Assembly: GCA_009823395.1 (NCBI GenBank)
Contig: CM020507.1
Span: 5,798,501-5,862,500 of the forward strand
Source of the DNA: Thamnaconus septentrionalis
Taxonomy: Eukaryota > Chordata > Actinopteri > Tetraodontiformes > Monacanthidae
DNA: 64,000 nt
Direction of reading: 5' to 3'
In this document: one piece after another, positions 23,339 to 35,777 of the stretch
Layout: each line of letters opens with the position of its first letter
Position numbering within the stretch: position 1 is the stretch's first letter
Translations under genes and position numbers: made by a program
Notes under the pieces: generated by a model
Told to the model about the DNA's origin: nothing
The model's input: the letters and a program-made list of their open reading frames with translations, nothing else
The model's database searches: none

Positions 23339-25407
23339 ATGCCCCTGTCGTCTATCACCATCAAGGAGGGCCAAACTATTGTGCTGCGCCAGCAAAAAAA
23401 AGAACTGAAGCTGTACGCCGTTAATCAGCAGAATTCTCAAAACAACGGTAGGATCGCATCAACTGCAACCTCAACTGCACACAATAAAATGCATCCTCTT
23501 AACAGCTTCACATTTTCACAAAGGTGCAATAAAGACTCATCAAGACGCATTTAGATAGCTGTAAATCGTTTATATCCTACAAATATTTTATTTTTTATTG
23601 CCTTATTTTCTTTTAAATAATAAAGGAGGAAAGAAATATCATGGGATATGTAGAAAACACGTTGCTTTAATGTCTATTGAAAATGAACCAAAGCAAAGTT
23701 GCAACCAAATCAGTGTCTTTGAAGCCCCACAGTGTTTAGCTCTTTATTGAAACGACTCTGAAAACACTGGAAACATGGAGGAAATACAGCTGTTTTATGA
23801 CTGGCTGACTATTAATATTATTTCTTCAAGTTCAGCGGGCCAGGTTTAAGAAGCCCAACGGGCCGCACATGGCCCCCGGGCCGTAGTTTGCCCACGCCTG
23901 CACGATGCCGTGTGTGGCACACAGTTATTTGAACGACTGACCGTGTGTTGTGTTTAAAGACGCCTCTCGTTCTTCTTCTTTCCTCAGTGGAAATCATTCA
24001 TCAGGAACACAACCAGATGGCCTTTAAATTCTCATACAAAAAAAGCAACTACTACATGGCTGTGCAAGGAAGTGATATAAAGGTAAAAGCACGGACACGT
24101 GTTGACATTTTTTTCATGGTTGTTTTTATTGTTCTTTTATTGTGGAAATATAATGTAATGAGACTATAAAACAAAGGGTGTTTTGGCCGAGAGGAACGGA
24201 CGGGAGTCAAGGACTGATTCAAGAACTGACTCAGATTGAACCACACAGTGGAGACAAATTCACTTTTCACAAATTCACACTCTACTTCCTGCCTGTTGTT
24301 GGAGCCATTATAAGTCATATTTTGAAGTTTCCCTCCTCTCTGTGTGCGCTGCCAGATGATGAAGGCCGCTCCGGTCAGCAGCACTGCCAGCATCCCCTCG
24401 TCCTACCTGTTCAGAAAGGTGGACATGGGAGGCGGACACCACTACGGCCTCACCTCTGTGGAGAGGCCCTGCAAGTACATCTCCAGAACCAGGCAGAGCC
24501 CAGACGTCCTCACCCTCTCCGACAACTACATGGAGTGTCTTCTCATCACAGATGAGAAGAAGGTAGTTTCATCTTTTCTCTTGCTTGGCATTTTTTGGAA
24601 CTTTATTTTTTATTTAAGGTTTTTATTAACACAGACAAACACTCAGGAGATGCTTTAATACCTACACATACATGCACTCGGCAGTCCTGAAAACTTTACC
24701 ATGGCGTTATTGTTGGTCACTTTAGTTATTTTTATACTAGTTCAGTACAAAGAAAATCTCAAATCATGTCTACTACCTATAAACAGTACTACATTTAGCT
24801 ACATCAACTGTGTCAAAAATATAACAATACATACTTACATAATCTCAATACTACACAGTTGTTACCAAAACAGTATCTTCAAAAAATGTTTCTAATATTT
24901 GTACACCTTCCCATATTTGCTGAATAGATGTGGTTATTTTGAACCGAACAAGCGCATTCAAATAAAACACAGATACAAAAAATAAAAGAAATCCATTAAG
25001 TCGAGGTACCGAGAACCCAACCATTGCCTGGATTACTGGAGACCATTTATCATGAAATCTATCAGATTTCGTTGTAACCTTGCGGTGATTCTTTCACAAC
25101 ATGACAGAACATTTCTTAGTCTTTCTCTCCATTCTGATTGGCTGGCAGGCTGTGGCTTCAGCCAGGACGCTGGTTTTATTGTTTTCTTTGCAGTTAAGAC
25201 GAAAAATTCTCAACAAGTGCAAGCGTGTTCTTTTGGATTATTTGTTCTTCAGGTTGCCTCTCGACCTCAAACTTTAATTTGAGGAAACGTAGACGCTGGG
25301 CTGCACCTTTACTTCTAATGATCTGTCACTTGACCACACCCTCGTCATGAGACTTCACTCTGGGAATTTGCTTTTTGTGTTTTGTTTCTCAGACTGCCAC
25401 TGACTGA
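23339..25407 (+). CDS. Second IL-1-family beta-trefoil cytokine (novel IL-1 family member type)
   Basis: Supported exons are 23319-23447 (ATG at 23339), 23988-24082, 24356-24562 and 25393-25407. All are GT-AG and in phase, giving 141 residues if translation starts at 23339 (Kozak A at -3). Core matches to the il1b of this window: KKSNYYMAVQG against NTNYFLSCHMDG, and SYLFRKVDMGGGHHYGLTSV against the il1b FLFYKTVTGVN block. The segment LTSVERPCKYISR with L seven residues later fits the IL-1 family signature except at two positions. Intron phases match il1b: phase 1 at both ends of the first trefoil exon, phase 0 before MMKAAP as before LVEDKD in il1b. Unlike il1b there is no visible propeptide. 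The frame stays open upstream of the ATG to the acceptor, so an unseen 5' coding exon ending in phase 1 is possible. A last intron precedes the final codons TATD. Teleosts have a described extra IL-1 ligand (nIL-1Fm/il1fma) and this may be it; IL-18 is less likely. Confidence 0.75.
23636..23900 (+). mobile_element. Non-autonomous hAT-type MITE, copy C (5'-truncated)
   Basis: Shares TTGAAAATGAACCAAAGCAA and AGCCCCACAGTGTTTAGCTC with copy B and ends GGGCCGTAGTTTGCCCACGCCTG. The CAGGGGTGGGC end is missing. Lies in the intron between the first two trefoil exons of the IL-1-family gene. Confidence 0.7.
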
Positions 25408-25938
25408 GGCTCGCTCACTCTTCAGACCATCCATCCAAAGCTTCAGCAGCAGCAGGAGCAGCAGCAGCAACAGCAGCTGTCACACCAGCCCAACACTTTC
25501 CACACAGCTTTTCTTTCTGTTGTAGTTTGGTTGAGATGAAGAAGGTGTGGCAGCTGAACGAAGCCAGATGGTGGTAACGGATATATGACACCAGTGATGC
25601 TCACTGACACTGTTGTGAATAAATAGCTGCGTCTGTCATACTAACTGCTGAGGCTTTCAGTGTCGCTCTGTTATCTTTCCAGGAGAAAGTTTGTGTTTTT
25701 CGTTGGTTCCAGAACTTTAAAAAAAAAAGAAAATGTATATTGTCTATTGTCATGTATTTTCCTTTTTCTTTTGTAAATCTTGAAGATCTATCAGGTCCGT
25801 CTGTTTTTTTCTTATTAGAAATATTATTATTATATTATTGTCATTTATATGAGCTATGGAATACTTTTTGGTAACTTTTTATTGTTTTGTTTTTTTTTTT
25901 TTTTTAAATCATGCCTGTGAATAATATTTCAGAATAAA
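25408..25938 (+). other. 3' UTR of the IL-1-family gene
   Basis: Follows TGA. Has a CAG-rich stretch at about 25445-25477, AATAAA at 25618-25623 and a second AATAAA at 25933-25938 with T-rich, ATTATT-rich sequence between them. Either signal could end the mRNA. Confidence 0.5.
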
Positions 25939-26700
25939 AGACTAAACTTGTAGATGAATGATGATGATGTTTTTTTTTGTTTGTTTTTTTTAAAAATCTG
26001 GACACATTTTGGGAGAAAACTGTGAACCTGAAACCTAGTCAAAGGTTTCAGCTTAAAACCGAAATAAATGGAACCCATGGAAGGAAAGATTAAAAAGCCA
26101 GTTTAACACTGTGGTGTTAAAAACAGGATGCAGGATGTTTGAAGTCTCAGCCAGGACTTTATCAGGGTTTAAAGACTCAAACAAGCCAGTGAGTGAAAAC
26201 AGTGAGGAAGGTGACAGACTCGGCTGCTTAAAGAAGGCTCATTTTATCTGTTGGCCGAGTCACTGCATGTTATCCTTTTTGTAGTCAACAAAAAGCAATG
26301 GTAATATTTAGAATACCTCGTCCTCCCAACCTGACAGCACACCAGCGGTGTGTCTGCCCTGCAGTGCTTCATCTGTCTCCAGTCTGCAGGGTTTCACAGC
26401 CAATTGTGTCCAGCGCTGCAGCCAACTTCCTCTGGCATGCACAGGGTCAAATAAGGCCACCATGCTTAGTCTTCCTGATAGATAAGTCTTCTTATTCCTG
26501 AATGACTGCATTTTGCTGCAGCATCTGGCACAAACACAAGTCCCTCTTTTCTCAGAGACGGCCCTGAAACCCGAGTGCACACAGCCAGTGTCAGCGCACG
26601 TGATGCATCACACACACATACACACACACACACACACACACATCTGCCGCAAGAGGGCCTGAGTCACTCCGGAGTGACTTCAACCTGATCACCGAACTCA

Positions 26701-27223
26701 CAGGTGTGAAACTCAGGCCCAAGGGCAAAATTTGTAATTATATTTGCAATACAAAATCACCACTAGACCTGCTGGCCTGCCGCTATTATTCAGCACCACT
26801 AGTAATACAAATACCAGAATGCCCTGCTGGTATTTGGCCGTGACAATCAGAACAGGATACTATTATTATTATAATAATAGTATAACATTGCTTTATTGTT
26901 GTTATTTTAAACAATTTCAAAGGTTAATGTTGAAATTTAAATCAGAAGGCTGCAAATAAAAAAGAGCCATACCATTTTTTAGTGACATTTTATTTGTTTT
27001 GACAAGTCTTTTTAAATTTGAAATTCAATTTTGCATGTGTGCAATATGAAGTTATTGATTGTATAATACTAAGCGTTGCAAACACAGCTTTGGGTCCATA
27101 TAAAAAGGTTCACTGTTCTATCTGGAGGAAGATTTTTCCAATAAATATCAACGCTGCAATGAGACTTTGTCCCAGTTTGACATTTTTAGGCCCACTCAGT
27201 GTTTGAGTTTGACACCCTTACTG
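26701..27223. mobile_element. Possible hAT-like element
   Basis: Left end CAGGTGTGAAACTCAGGCCC. Right end, reverse-complemented, is CAGTAAGGGTGTCAAACTCA. This style (GTGTCAAACTCA) is common in fish hAT derivatives. No convincing target-site duplication was found, so boundaries are approximate. Confidence 0.4.
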
Positions 27224-27261
27224 TAAATGAAAGCGACTATGCGATGTTGGAGGATGGCTCG

Positions 27262-27455
27262 TTGAGACTGACAGAAAACATGTTGCTTTAATGTCAGTTG
27301 AAAATGAACCAAAGCAAAGTTACAACAAAATATCTCTTTGATAAAATGACTCTTCAAACACTGAAAATTTTGCAAATGAATGAAATACATTTTTTTCTAG
27401 TATTAACAGTTACTGCTATTTAAAAGTAATTTAGAGTGATGTTATTTTTCTGGAT

Positions 27456-27501
<46 letters not shown>

Positions 27502-27646
27502 ACATCACTGTGTCAGAAAACGTGAGAACGGAAGAAAACTAACATATTCATAAGATTTATCTATATAGTTTCAAGTATCAGTGGGCCAGATGTAAATGCT
27601 CAACGGGCTGCATGTGGCCCAAGGGCTGTAGTTTGCCTGTGCCTGC
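27262..27646 (+). mobile_element. Non-autonomous hAT-type MITE, copy D, interrupted by (CAT)n
   Basis: Shares CATGTTGCTTTAATGTCAG and TTGAAAATGAACCAAAGCAA with copy B. A (CAT)n tract at about 27458-27500 splits it. Right end GGCTGTAGTTTGCCTGTGCCTG. Confidence 0.65.
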
Positions 27647-28058
27647 ACAAGTCCCACTTGTCGTAGCAGCTCCTTAAATGGAAGGAAGTTGTAGAGTTTC
27701 AAACATCCAACACAGTGGAAATGGACTTTGAGCAACGGAAGCCTGATAAACAAAAAAGCAAAAACATGGAAATTATGGAATTATCTTCCTCATGCTTGTC
27801 TGACTGTTTTCCTTTTGCTGTCAGTCACTCAAACAATCCCCATATACATGTGGCCCAGTTTTGTTTTTTTTTCAAAGGGGACATTTCAGAGGTTTGAGGA
27901 AGACTTGCACGAGGCTCTTCGCAATACTGAGGTTATTTAGTTCTGCAGAACACTGGCTGCTGCTGAAGTGCAAACAGCCCTTTAGTTTCACACTGACATT
28001 CACCTTCTCACACCCTTGTATTGTCCCAGCACTAGAAAAATCACATCAAGGTTAAACA

Positions 28059-28585
28059 ATGAAATGCCACAGCCACAGCCGCAGTCACAGTAACAGCCAC
28101 AGTTGCAGTCGCAGCCGCAGTAGCAACCACAGTTGCAACCGCATTCGCAGTAACAACCACAGCCACAGCCGCAGTCGCAGTAACAACCACAGCCGCAGCT
28201 GCAGCCGCAGCTGCAGTAACAACCACAGCCACTGCTACAGCCGCAGCCGCAGTAACAGCCACAACTGCAGCTGCAGTAACAACCACAGCCGCTGCTACAG
28301 CCGCAGCCGCAGTAACAACCACAGCCGCAGCTGCAGCCACAGCCGCAGTAACAACCACAGCCGCAGCCGCAGTAACAACCACAGCCGCAGCTGCAGCCGC
28401 AGTAACAACCACAGCCGCAGTAACAACCACAACCGCAGTAACAACCACAACCGCAGCCGCAGTAACAACCACAGCCGCAGCTGCAGCCGCAGTAACAACC
28501 ACAGCCGCAGTAACAACCACAACCGCAGCCGCAGTAACAACGACAGCCGCAGTAACAACCACAGTCGCAGCCTCAGTCACAGCTT
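28059..28585. repeat. GC-rich hexamer/18-mer minisatellite, open in both strands
   Basis: Built from CAGCCG and CAGTAACAACCA units (18-mer of type CCACAGCCGCAGTAACAA) for about 520 bp. Both strands are open across the tract: plus encodes Ser/His/Asn/Arg-rich repeats up to 28733, minus encodes Ala/Val/Thr repeats (179 codons). No splice context, domain or start environment supports expression; the open frames follow from the unit sequence. Confidence 0.85.
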
Positions 28586-30557
28586 AGCGTTTTGTGGCAT
28601 CTGTGAAGCAGGCCATGGGAACGCCAAGGTCGCCCAGAGTAATCCCCTCTGTCGCTGGCGCCCGGCTCAGCCTGGTATTACGTGCCCTTCAACTGTCCTC
28701 CCCTTCACTGGCTCACTGGCTCGCTTGCTCTAAGTCACTCGCATTAGTGCTGCGTGCCGGCGGTCGCTCACCCCCTCACTCAGCGCTCGACGGAGGCCGC
28801 TCTGTGATGTAGACAGCAGGAGGACGTGGGTACGTTGAACCCAACTGAGCAAACGGAAACAGCCCTGAGTGAATGTGCCAGTGGGAAGCCTTGTTAGGGC
28901 TGAAGGCGAGCTTGACACACAGGAGACATGAAATCAACATCAGAATCTTTGATTCAGTGATTCAAATCCAGTGGAAGTTGCATCACCGCTGTATCACTCC
29001 CATCTAAACTCCCCCATCTTGCTTAGTTATCCTCCCCAACTTTCACTCAACTGTCTTCTCACACTAATTATATTGCAACTGCCAGTAGCTTTTGGGAATT
29101 TTTTTTGTTTCCTGGTGGTTCTCAGGTGCTGCCCTCTGTTGGTGGTTTTCAACACTGGACACAGCAGTGGTGATCAAACCTCGGCTGCAGGGCCGCATGC
29201 GGCTCTTTCATCCCTCTGATGCGGCTCCCTGTGGTTTTGGGAAGTAAATAATGAGTATTTTATTCAAATTTATTTGATTAGTTTGTTAGCTAAAACATTG
29301 CATGCCTTTTATTAGACCAGTTCCCTCATCAAGCTGCTCTAAACACAATTTTCTCTTGGAGATCTATCTATCTATCTATCTATCTATCTATATATATATA
29401 TATTTCTAAAATATCAATCTAAATTTATAAAATCTAATCAACATGTCGCTCTAAATATGCATCACGATCGCCAATGTTGTCTTGAACTTTTCGAACCCTG
29501 GCAGACAAATGTTTCTGTGATTTGGCAGCACCTGAAGGCCCTTCTTCTCTTGCAGTTTATCCTCTCCACCTGTTCAATTTAAAGGGACTCCATTACCATA
29601 ACATGTCTTTTTGCATCACTGGCTCGGCAACTAACCCACCAAGTGTGAAAAGTGACAGCTTGAGCATTTCTCAATGGGCTGTTTTTCGTGTGTGTGTGTC
29701 TTTGATCACAAGTGGACCTGATTCTGACCTGATCAAACTGACCAATATGGAGACTTGTTTTTCTAATGTGAGAGAAACGACAGCAGCCTGCAGGGACTGA
29801 AGCAGAGCTGGGAAGTGAGTTGACTGCTCACCGGACATGAATCACTTTGTTGAATTTTTTCACTTTTGTTGAATTTTCACTTTCAGAACTTTTGACCTTT
29901 TGTGAGATCATCTGATAAATTAGTTTTTACTTTCTCCTCTTTTCTCTTTTCTTTTCTTTTCTTTTCTTTTCTTTTCTTTTACAACCTGTCCAAAATGATT
30001 CTGGAACAAGCATCTGCGCCTAAAATCACACATGCTGTGTGGTTTAAGGAATGTTGGCAGGGAGTTATATCACTCTTAAAGGAGTGATCAGATATTTTGC
30101 CCCCGTTTTGCAACTTTAAAGAACGTCATACAGTCAGAGACGAAATTGCAAAAGAGTGCACACATCTGCTCCGACTATTGTTTCCTCACAGTTTTTCCTG
30201 GAAGAGAACTGCACCGCCGCAGCCTAAGATGAGAAAATTGCTTTCAATGATTATTGACGGGAAAGCACCTTCCACTTCTCTCAAATCACCGATAAGAGTG
30301 GGAAAACTACTGAGGCCCTTGAACAGGAAGTGTGCAGACTGGAATATTATTTAAGGAACAATCTAAATCGCAGCAAATGAAACAGAATGCAGAAAACAAG
30401 TCATCTTCCCATCTCACAAAACCATGAACTTCATGTTGATCATTTAGATCAGTGTTTTTTCAACTGGTGGGTCGCAACCGACTTTGGAGTCGCTGAGCTG
30501 TTTTGATTGGGTTGCAGCTTTGCGGGCAGTTTTCCCTATTTTTAAAATAATTTTAAT

Positions 30558-30912
30558 ATGGGACGACATGGTGGCGCACTGGCCTAACGTCGTCGCCTCA
30601 ATCGCCTTCGATTCCCAGGGTCTCCTGGGGCCTTTCTGTGTGGAGTTTGCATGTTCTCCCTGAGTCTGCTGGGTTCTGTCCATGTTCTCCAGCTTCCTCC
30701 CACACTGCAAAAACATGCATGTGACGTGAGTTGGGAACTCTAGATTGACCGTAGTTATGTGTATGAGTGCGAATGGTTGTGTGTCTCCATGTGTCCCTAA
30801 TAAAGTGGCCACTGGTCTGGGGTGTCTTCACCCTATGACAGCTGGGAGAGGCTCCAGAAGACCTACGACACCTTGAGAGTAGGAAGAAGCCAGCATTGAA
30901 AATGGATGAATG
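30558..30912 (+). mobile_element. tRNA-derived SINE, family 1 (plus orientation, diverged)
   Basis: Head GGACGACATGGTGGCGCACTGG, degenerate B-box TTCGATTCCC, then TGTGTGGAGTTTGCATGTTC, CACTGCAAAAACATGCATG and the distal CTATGACAGCTGGGAGAGGC module. Head-to-tail order is the reverse of the 6165-6544 copy. Confidence 0.8.
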
Positions 30913-32262
30913 GTCTTTTTATATATACTTAGAGAAAATGTTGGGCATTTATTTTTGCGGGACACAATTCAATTGAATATTTCAATAATTTATTGACTAG
31001 ACATGATAGAAAGTGGGATTGCGTTTTTAGTTTTGTGGAATACATTTGAGTGGCGACTTCATGATAAGGAACTAAAGTGAGGCTGCTGAGACTCCACCAG
31101 TTTAGAACCACTGATTGAGATGAATGATTCCCTACATTGTTTGCTTTCGATGACAGCTCCACCCAGCATGCAGTCAAGAAGTAGTAGTAGTCTGTACTCG
31201 TGCAGCTTCCACAGGGACCCGCTGTGTTATTCACATGACGTCTTTCTGCAAACCACAAGTTCTCAGTCCACTGCAGCCTGGTGTCAGTTTCTGCAGTGCA
31301 ACTCCAAGAGGTGCCACCTGATAGCGCCGTCACACTGCATTCCTCAAGCCTGGCTGCTCACGGGCAGCACAGCAAAGGTCAAGTCAAACTTCACCGTCCA
31401 CCTGCTGATCTTCGGGGGGGGATTTGATTTACAAAAACGGCGGAGGACAAAGTCACAGTTTTTGCCGCAGACAAAATTTGAAAACAAAAATAAGAGCAAC
31501 ATGTGGGTGAGAGGCCTAATCCAAGCGCTGCTGCTGCTGATTGGCCAGGTGACCTCTGGGATGGACACCTGCCTCCACCCTGGGAGCTGACAGACTACTG
31601 ACAGCTGGATGATTTTCAGCCGCTCCAAAATAAAACTCTTACCGTCAGGCCTTCCGTGTGGTGCCCTGATGACCTGAACCGCGTCTGGATTTGGATTTTT
31701 ATTTTTAGGTTTCCAGCAAACGTGGGGCCGGCAGATACTGTCCATCAGCTCGCGTCCTGCTCTGTGGTTACAACAGCACGTGGGTGGTGGAATACGGTGG
31801 GTGTCAGTGACACTAAAAGGATAATCAAGATGCTCACTGATTCCATGAGAATGTCTGGAATTGTTTTTTGTTTGTTTGTTTTTAATATACAGCAGGTACC
31901 TATGAGATATACCAGATACCTTTCTGTGGAAACAAGTCTTCCAAGGACGATCACTCTCTCTACTGAATACCGCCTCTTTAGTTTCAAGCTAACTTGGCTT
32001 AATTAACTTAGATAAATCCTGACATATAACCTCTCACTAAATAAACATCTGCATATAACAGGCCACACATCCAGAAGCATTTCATTTTTTTGCAGGAACT
32101 CTTAACAAATTGCATAAATCAATATAAAACTTTTCACATAAAAAAAAAAAAATACATATGTGAGCAAAATCTTGTCGGTTCCCCTTCGAAGGCAGTTAGT
32201 AGCTTCACAGCAGAAAGTCATTCATTATTACCTCTTACACAGCAGGAATTATTTACAGTTTA

Positions 32263-32310
<48 letters not shown>

Positions 32311-34518
32311 CAAGAGATTTATTTATGAGGACTTTTCCTATTTATTATTTTTTTTACTTCTACTTTTACTGCAGTGCTGATCTCACACTCGACCAAAAAC
32401 CCAACAAGAACTTGAGAAAGATGGAGAAAACCGGTCAAACGGAACTAACTTGAGGGAAAGCGCAGCGTCTTTGTGCACAGGTGAGTGTGAGCGAACCCTA
32501 ACCATGCAGTGACTCGGCCAACAGAGAGGCCACACGTCTCCTGAGCAAAAATCTTTTTTTTATTTCTCGTTGAAAGGAACTTGGTAGAATATTACAGCAG
32601 AACACACGACTGAAACAGCTGCCATTTCACGTAACACAGTACAGAAAGAAGGATGTCGTTCAATCTCATGTGTAATATATTGTATCTATATATACTATAT
32701 TTATATTGATATAAAAGAAAAAAAAATATTGCTCCCAGGTGTTTCTATGGTTTTTTTTTCATATGGCATTTCTGCAGTTGCTGTGTTGAAGTGGGTAAAG
32801 TAAAATTCAACGAGAGGTTTACACACTAAAGGAAGCGGGACAATGACAGTGATGTTTCCCTAAGCACGGGAACTCTGTGGCTTTTTTTTTTTTATTATTA
32901 TTATTATTATCATCATTATTATTCGGCTGAGAAGTAAACTTTTTTCCTTTGTTTTGCTATTTTTTTTCATTGCGAGAAATAAAACTTGAAACCGCTCTCA
33001 AACATGGCTAAATACCATCATACATTTAATATGCAAAAGAAAAAAAGAACACAAGGCAGCTCCGCGTGAGAGCAAGCATGCAACAAAAAAAGGTAATATC
33101 TTTTAAAAGGATCACTAAAGACAACATGTGGATGATTGCAGGTGTCTGTGGTTGCGTCGTATGGCAACTGATGGAAAGCCGGTTTATGATGAAACATGAT
33201 TGGAGGGCTGCACTGAAATGAGGGGACAACTGGATGCTCAGTAAAGTGAACTGGAGTGCTGAGTGTTTGCTGACAAACTACGTCAATGGAGTTGTTCCTA
33301 GTAATTGCTATTAGATACTGTGTTATCAATTTGTTGTACTCTTTACTTCCTCTTAGGAATAACAGAAATGTTAGGAAAAAAAAAAACAGGGATGAAATGT
33401 CACCCTGGACAGTTGCATCCAAGTTTAGTGTTTTAAATAAGCCACTTTAGGCAGCATTATCTAATAAATGTCTCATATTTTTAAAGACATATTTCAATAT
33501 ATCTCTTTTGAAAAATAGTTCTATCTATACTTGATCTTTTTAGTAAGTAAATCTCTTTTCCAGTATATGTATTTGTATGTTCTCTTTAGGTACAGCACCC
33601 TGCTGCAGGCTTTGTTTTCCAAAAGCACCAAATTTTTCTTACAATCAGACTGAAAAGTGTTTCAGTCACTAATGGTCCGAGTTCAAGGTTAAAGGATCCA
33701 AATGTAGCACTCTTAGTAAGTCACCAGGGTTAGTTTCCCTTGAGACCTGAACTCAAAAGCCCAGTGAGATTAAGCCTTAAAACTTGACAAACAGTGACCT
33801 GTGCTGGAGGCCTGAGCTTACTGCATCCCATCTGACAAACAGCTCATGGGGAGGTTCAATTTGGACCTGCGTCCGCTCGAGACGTCATCAGTTGCCACAG
33901 ACGTCTGGGGCCGCAGCCGCTGGCTGCAGCTGAAACCCTTTAGAGAGTGATGCACAGGCACAGGTGATGCTGCTGGAAATCACCCGACGCACCGAGGAGT
34001 CAGTGGAGGCTGAGATGCGCGCTGGCCTCCCCACCTTTCAGCTATCGGAGCAAGAGGTTTGCATCTGAGGGAGTTTGGGGTGGGGGAGGCCCAGGAAGGG
34101 ACGTGAAGGTTAAGAGCGAAGGCAGAGTCTTTTTGAACTCCTCTGGATTGTCCTCAGAACCCAAAAAAAGTCATGTGCTTGTAACAGGCCCCCTGCTGGG
34201 GAAACCTCTCACTGGGCCAAACGCCAAAGATGCCCTCGACTTCCATAGCTGAGGTCGCGGCTCCGGGTGGGTCACTTGTCCATGGCAGGTCGTCGTAGAC
34301 AGGAAAGAAGACACACGCAGCCACGAGTGAAACCACTGTGGTCTCACTTCCAACTGCGCACCTGCTGGTGTGGAGTATCAGCATCATCATCACAGGCTGG
34401 AGGTCAGAGCCAGGTGAGCCTTGCCACTGTTGGACAGGAACCAGGAAGTGGGATTGCCTGCAGATGGCTGTGGATTCAGCACTGTCACACTTAATTTGCT
34501 GGGCTACATTTTCATATA

Positions 34519-34562
<44 letters not shown>

Positions 34563-34835
34563 TGTATGGGGGGGGTCTCTCACAGATGAGAGATGACTAG
34601 TGCAGACCGCACTCGTTTCATTTAGCTAGAACATCCACCTAAACTTTATAACATGATTCTCTTACATAGACAGTAATTTCTCAGTCAAATATACTTTTTC
34701 TCGGTTTTTAGCGTTTTAAAGTTCGGTTCGTCATGCACTGTATGGTCGCTCCCGTCTCTCCGTTTATCGCCTGGCTTTGCATCATGTTGTCAGCCCCAAC
34801 ACAAGAACTTCGAGCCACCTTCTCGTCTCCATCCA

Positions 34836-35777
34836 TCAATCGTCGTCCACGTCGTCCCCCTCCGACTCGTCTCCGGCTCTCCTCTCGTACATCTTGTCGC
34901 GGTGTCGCTCCTGGATCTCCTTCATCTGCTCGGCGTAGCGGCTGAAAGCTCCGCCGAACTTGCCCCAAGCCTTGAACGGGATGGTGATAGAGTTTCTGTA
35001 GCTGGGCTTCACTTCGCTCACCCGTAAGAAAACTCCGTACTTGTTGGAACCCACGTCGAAGAAGAAGCGCTTGGAGTCCACCATGATGGTGGTGCACTCG
35101 GGCAGCTCCATGTATCCCCCGGCGCCTCCACCGCCGGCCAGCTCCTCCTCGTCTCCGCCGTAGTCGTCTATCAACTTGGCCAGGGCGTCACGGAACTCTA
35201 TCAAGCCCTGGGCCGGGAGTGCTATGGTCTGGCCGGCCTGCATGCCAGCTCCGGGGATGCCACCGACTCCCACCCCGAAGCCGGGGCCTCGGTTGACGGT
35301 CTGCCGGATCCGGAGGAAGCGGCCCCGCTGGTTCTCCTTCAGATCGAGGTAGTATTTTCGGTTCTCTCGCACCAGGAACTCGCTCTTCAAGGCCCGTCTA
35401 GGCCCGGTGTCATCCCCGCCGGAGGACTGGGCGATCTGCTCCGGGGTGCTAGGCCCAAGCTGGGCGTAGTGCTCTATGAAATCCCCCAGGTAGTCGCGGA
35501 ACTCGGCGGCCACTGACATCGAGAGGGTCAGCCGACTTTTGGAGCCCCCGGCGCCCACCTCGGCGATCTTGATGAACCGGCCTTTAGCATTCTGCTTCAC
35601 ATCGAGGTAGAAGCGCTTGTTCTGTATGTCCAGCCGCTTGGAGGCCAGCTCCTGGGTCTCCGAGTCCCGCTGGTAGTGCTGGAAGCCTCCGCCGCCGCCG
35701 CCGCCGCCGCCTCCCCCTCCACCGCCGCTGCTGCCACCGCGCTCGCTGCCACTGTCCCCATCCGCCATGTTCGCCAC
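34836..35777 (-). CDS. purb: Purine-rich element-binding protein Pur-beta
   Basis: Single-stranded DNA/RNA-binding transcriptional and translational regulator that recognises GGN-rich purine tracts. It is an intronless 313-codon frame, close to human PURB (312). A poly-Gly stretch (about residues 18-31) precedes PUR repeat I (41-105; [20 protein letters not shown]), PUR repeat II (129-206; [20 protein letters not shown]) and PUR repeat III (226-285; [20 protein letters not shown], dimerisation). An acidic tail ([10 protein letters not shown]) ends the protein, which separates Pur-beta from Pur-alpha. The frame opens [15 protein letters not shown]; mammalian PURB begins at MADGDSG, so the Met at codon 4 (35768) is an equally good start. 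It is divergent from h2az2, with about 740 bp between start codons, the same partner as at human 7p13. Confidence 0.97.
   Translation of the reverse strand: MANMADGDSGSERGGSSGGGGGGGGGGGGGGFQHYQRDSETQELASKRLDIQNKRFYLDVKQNAKGRFIKIAEVGAGGSKSRLTLSMSVAAEFRDYLGDFIEHYAQLGPSTPEQIAQSSGGDDTGPRRALKSEFLVRENRKYYLDLKENQRGRFLRIRQTVNRGPGFGVGVGGIPGAGMQAGQTIALPAQGLIEFRDALAKLIDDYGGDEEELAGGGGAGGYMELPECTTIMVDSKRFFFDVGSNKYGVFLRVSEVKPSYRNSITIPFKAWGKFGGAFSRYAEQMKEIQERHRDKMYERRAGDESEGDDVDDD

Larger units (their letters stand above)
25939..34700. other. Repeat-rich intergenic region with no recognised gene
   Basis: Contents: (CA)n at about 26611-26641, a hAT-like element at 26701-27223, MITE copy D with (CAT)n at about 27262-27646, a GC-rich minisatellite at 28059-28585, (CTAT)n at about 29363-29392, (CTTTT)n at about 29935-29980, a SINE at 30558-30912, (TAT)n at about 32263-32304 and (TA)n at about 34515-34560. 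The rightmost part (roughly 32.5-34.8 kb) is AT-rich with many TTTATT (AATAAA on the minus strand) and probably includes the long purb 3' UTR. Frames such as 31120-31590 have no recognisable domain or splice context. Confidence 0.55.

Noticed and set aside
28041..28580. 179-codon minus-strand Ala/Val/Thr frame
   Set aside because: Product of a tandem minisatellite; reported as a repeat, not a gene.
31120..31745. 156-codon plus and 133-codon minus overlapping frames
   Set aside because: No recognisable domain, no splice sites that extend them, and mutual overlap; likely chance frames. An mRNA match would reopen the question.
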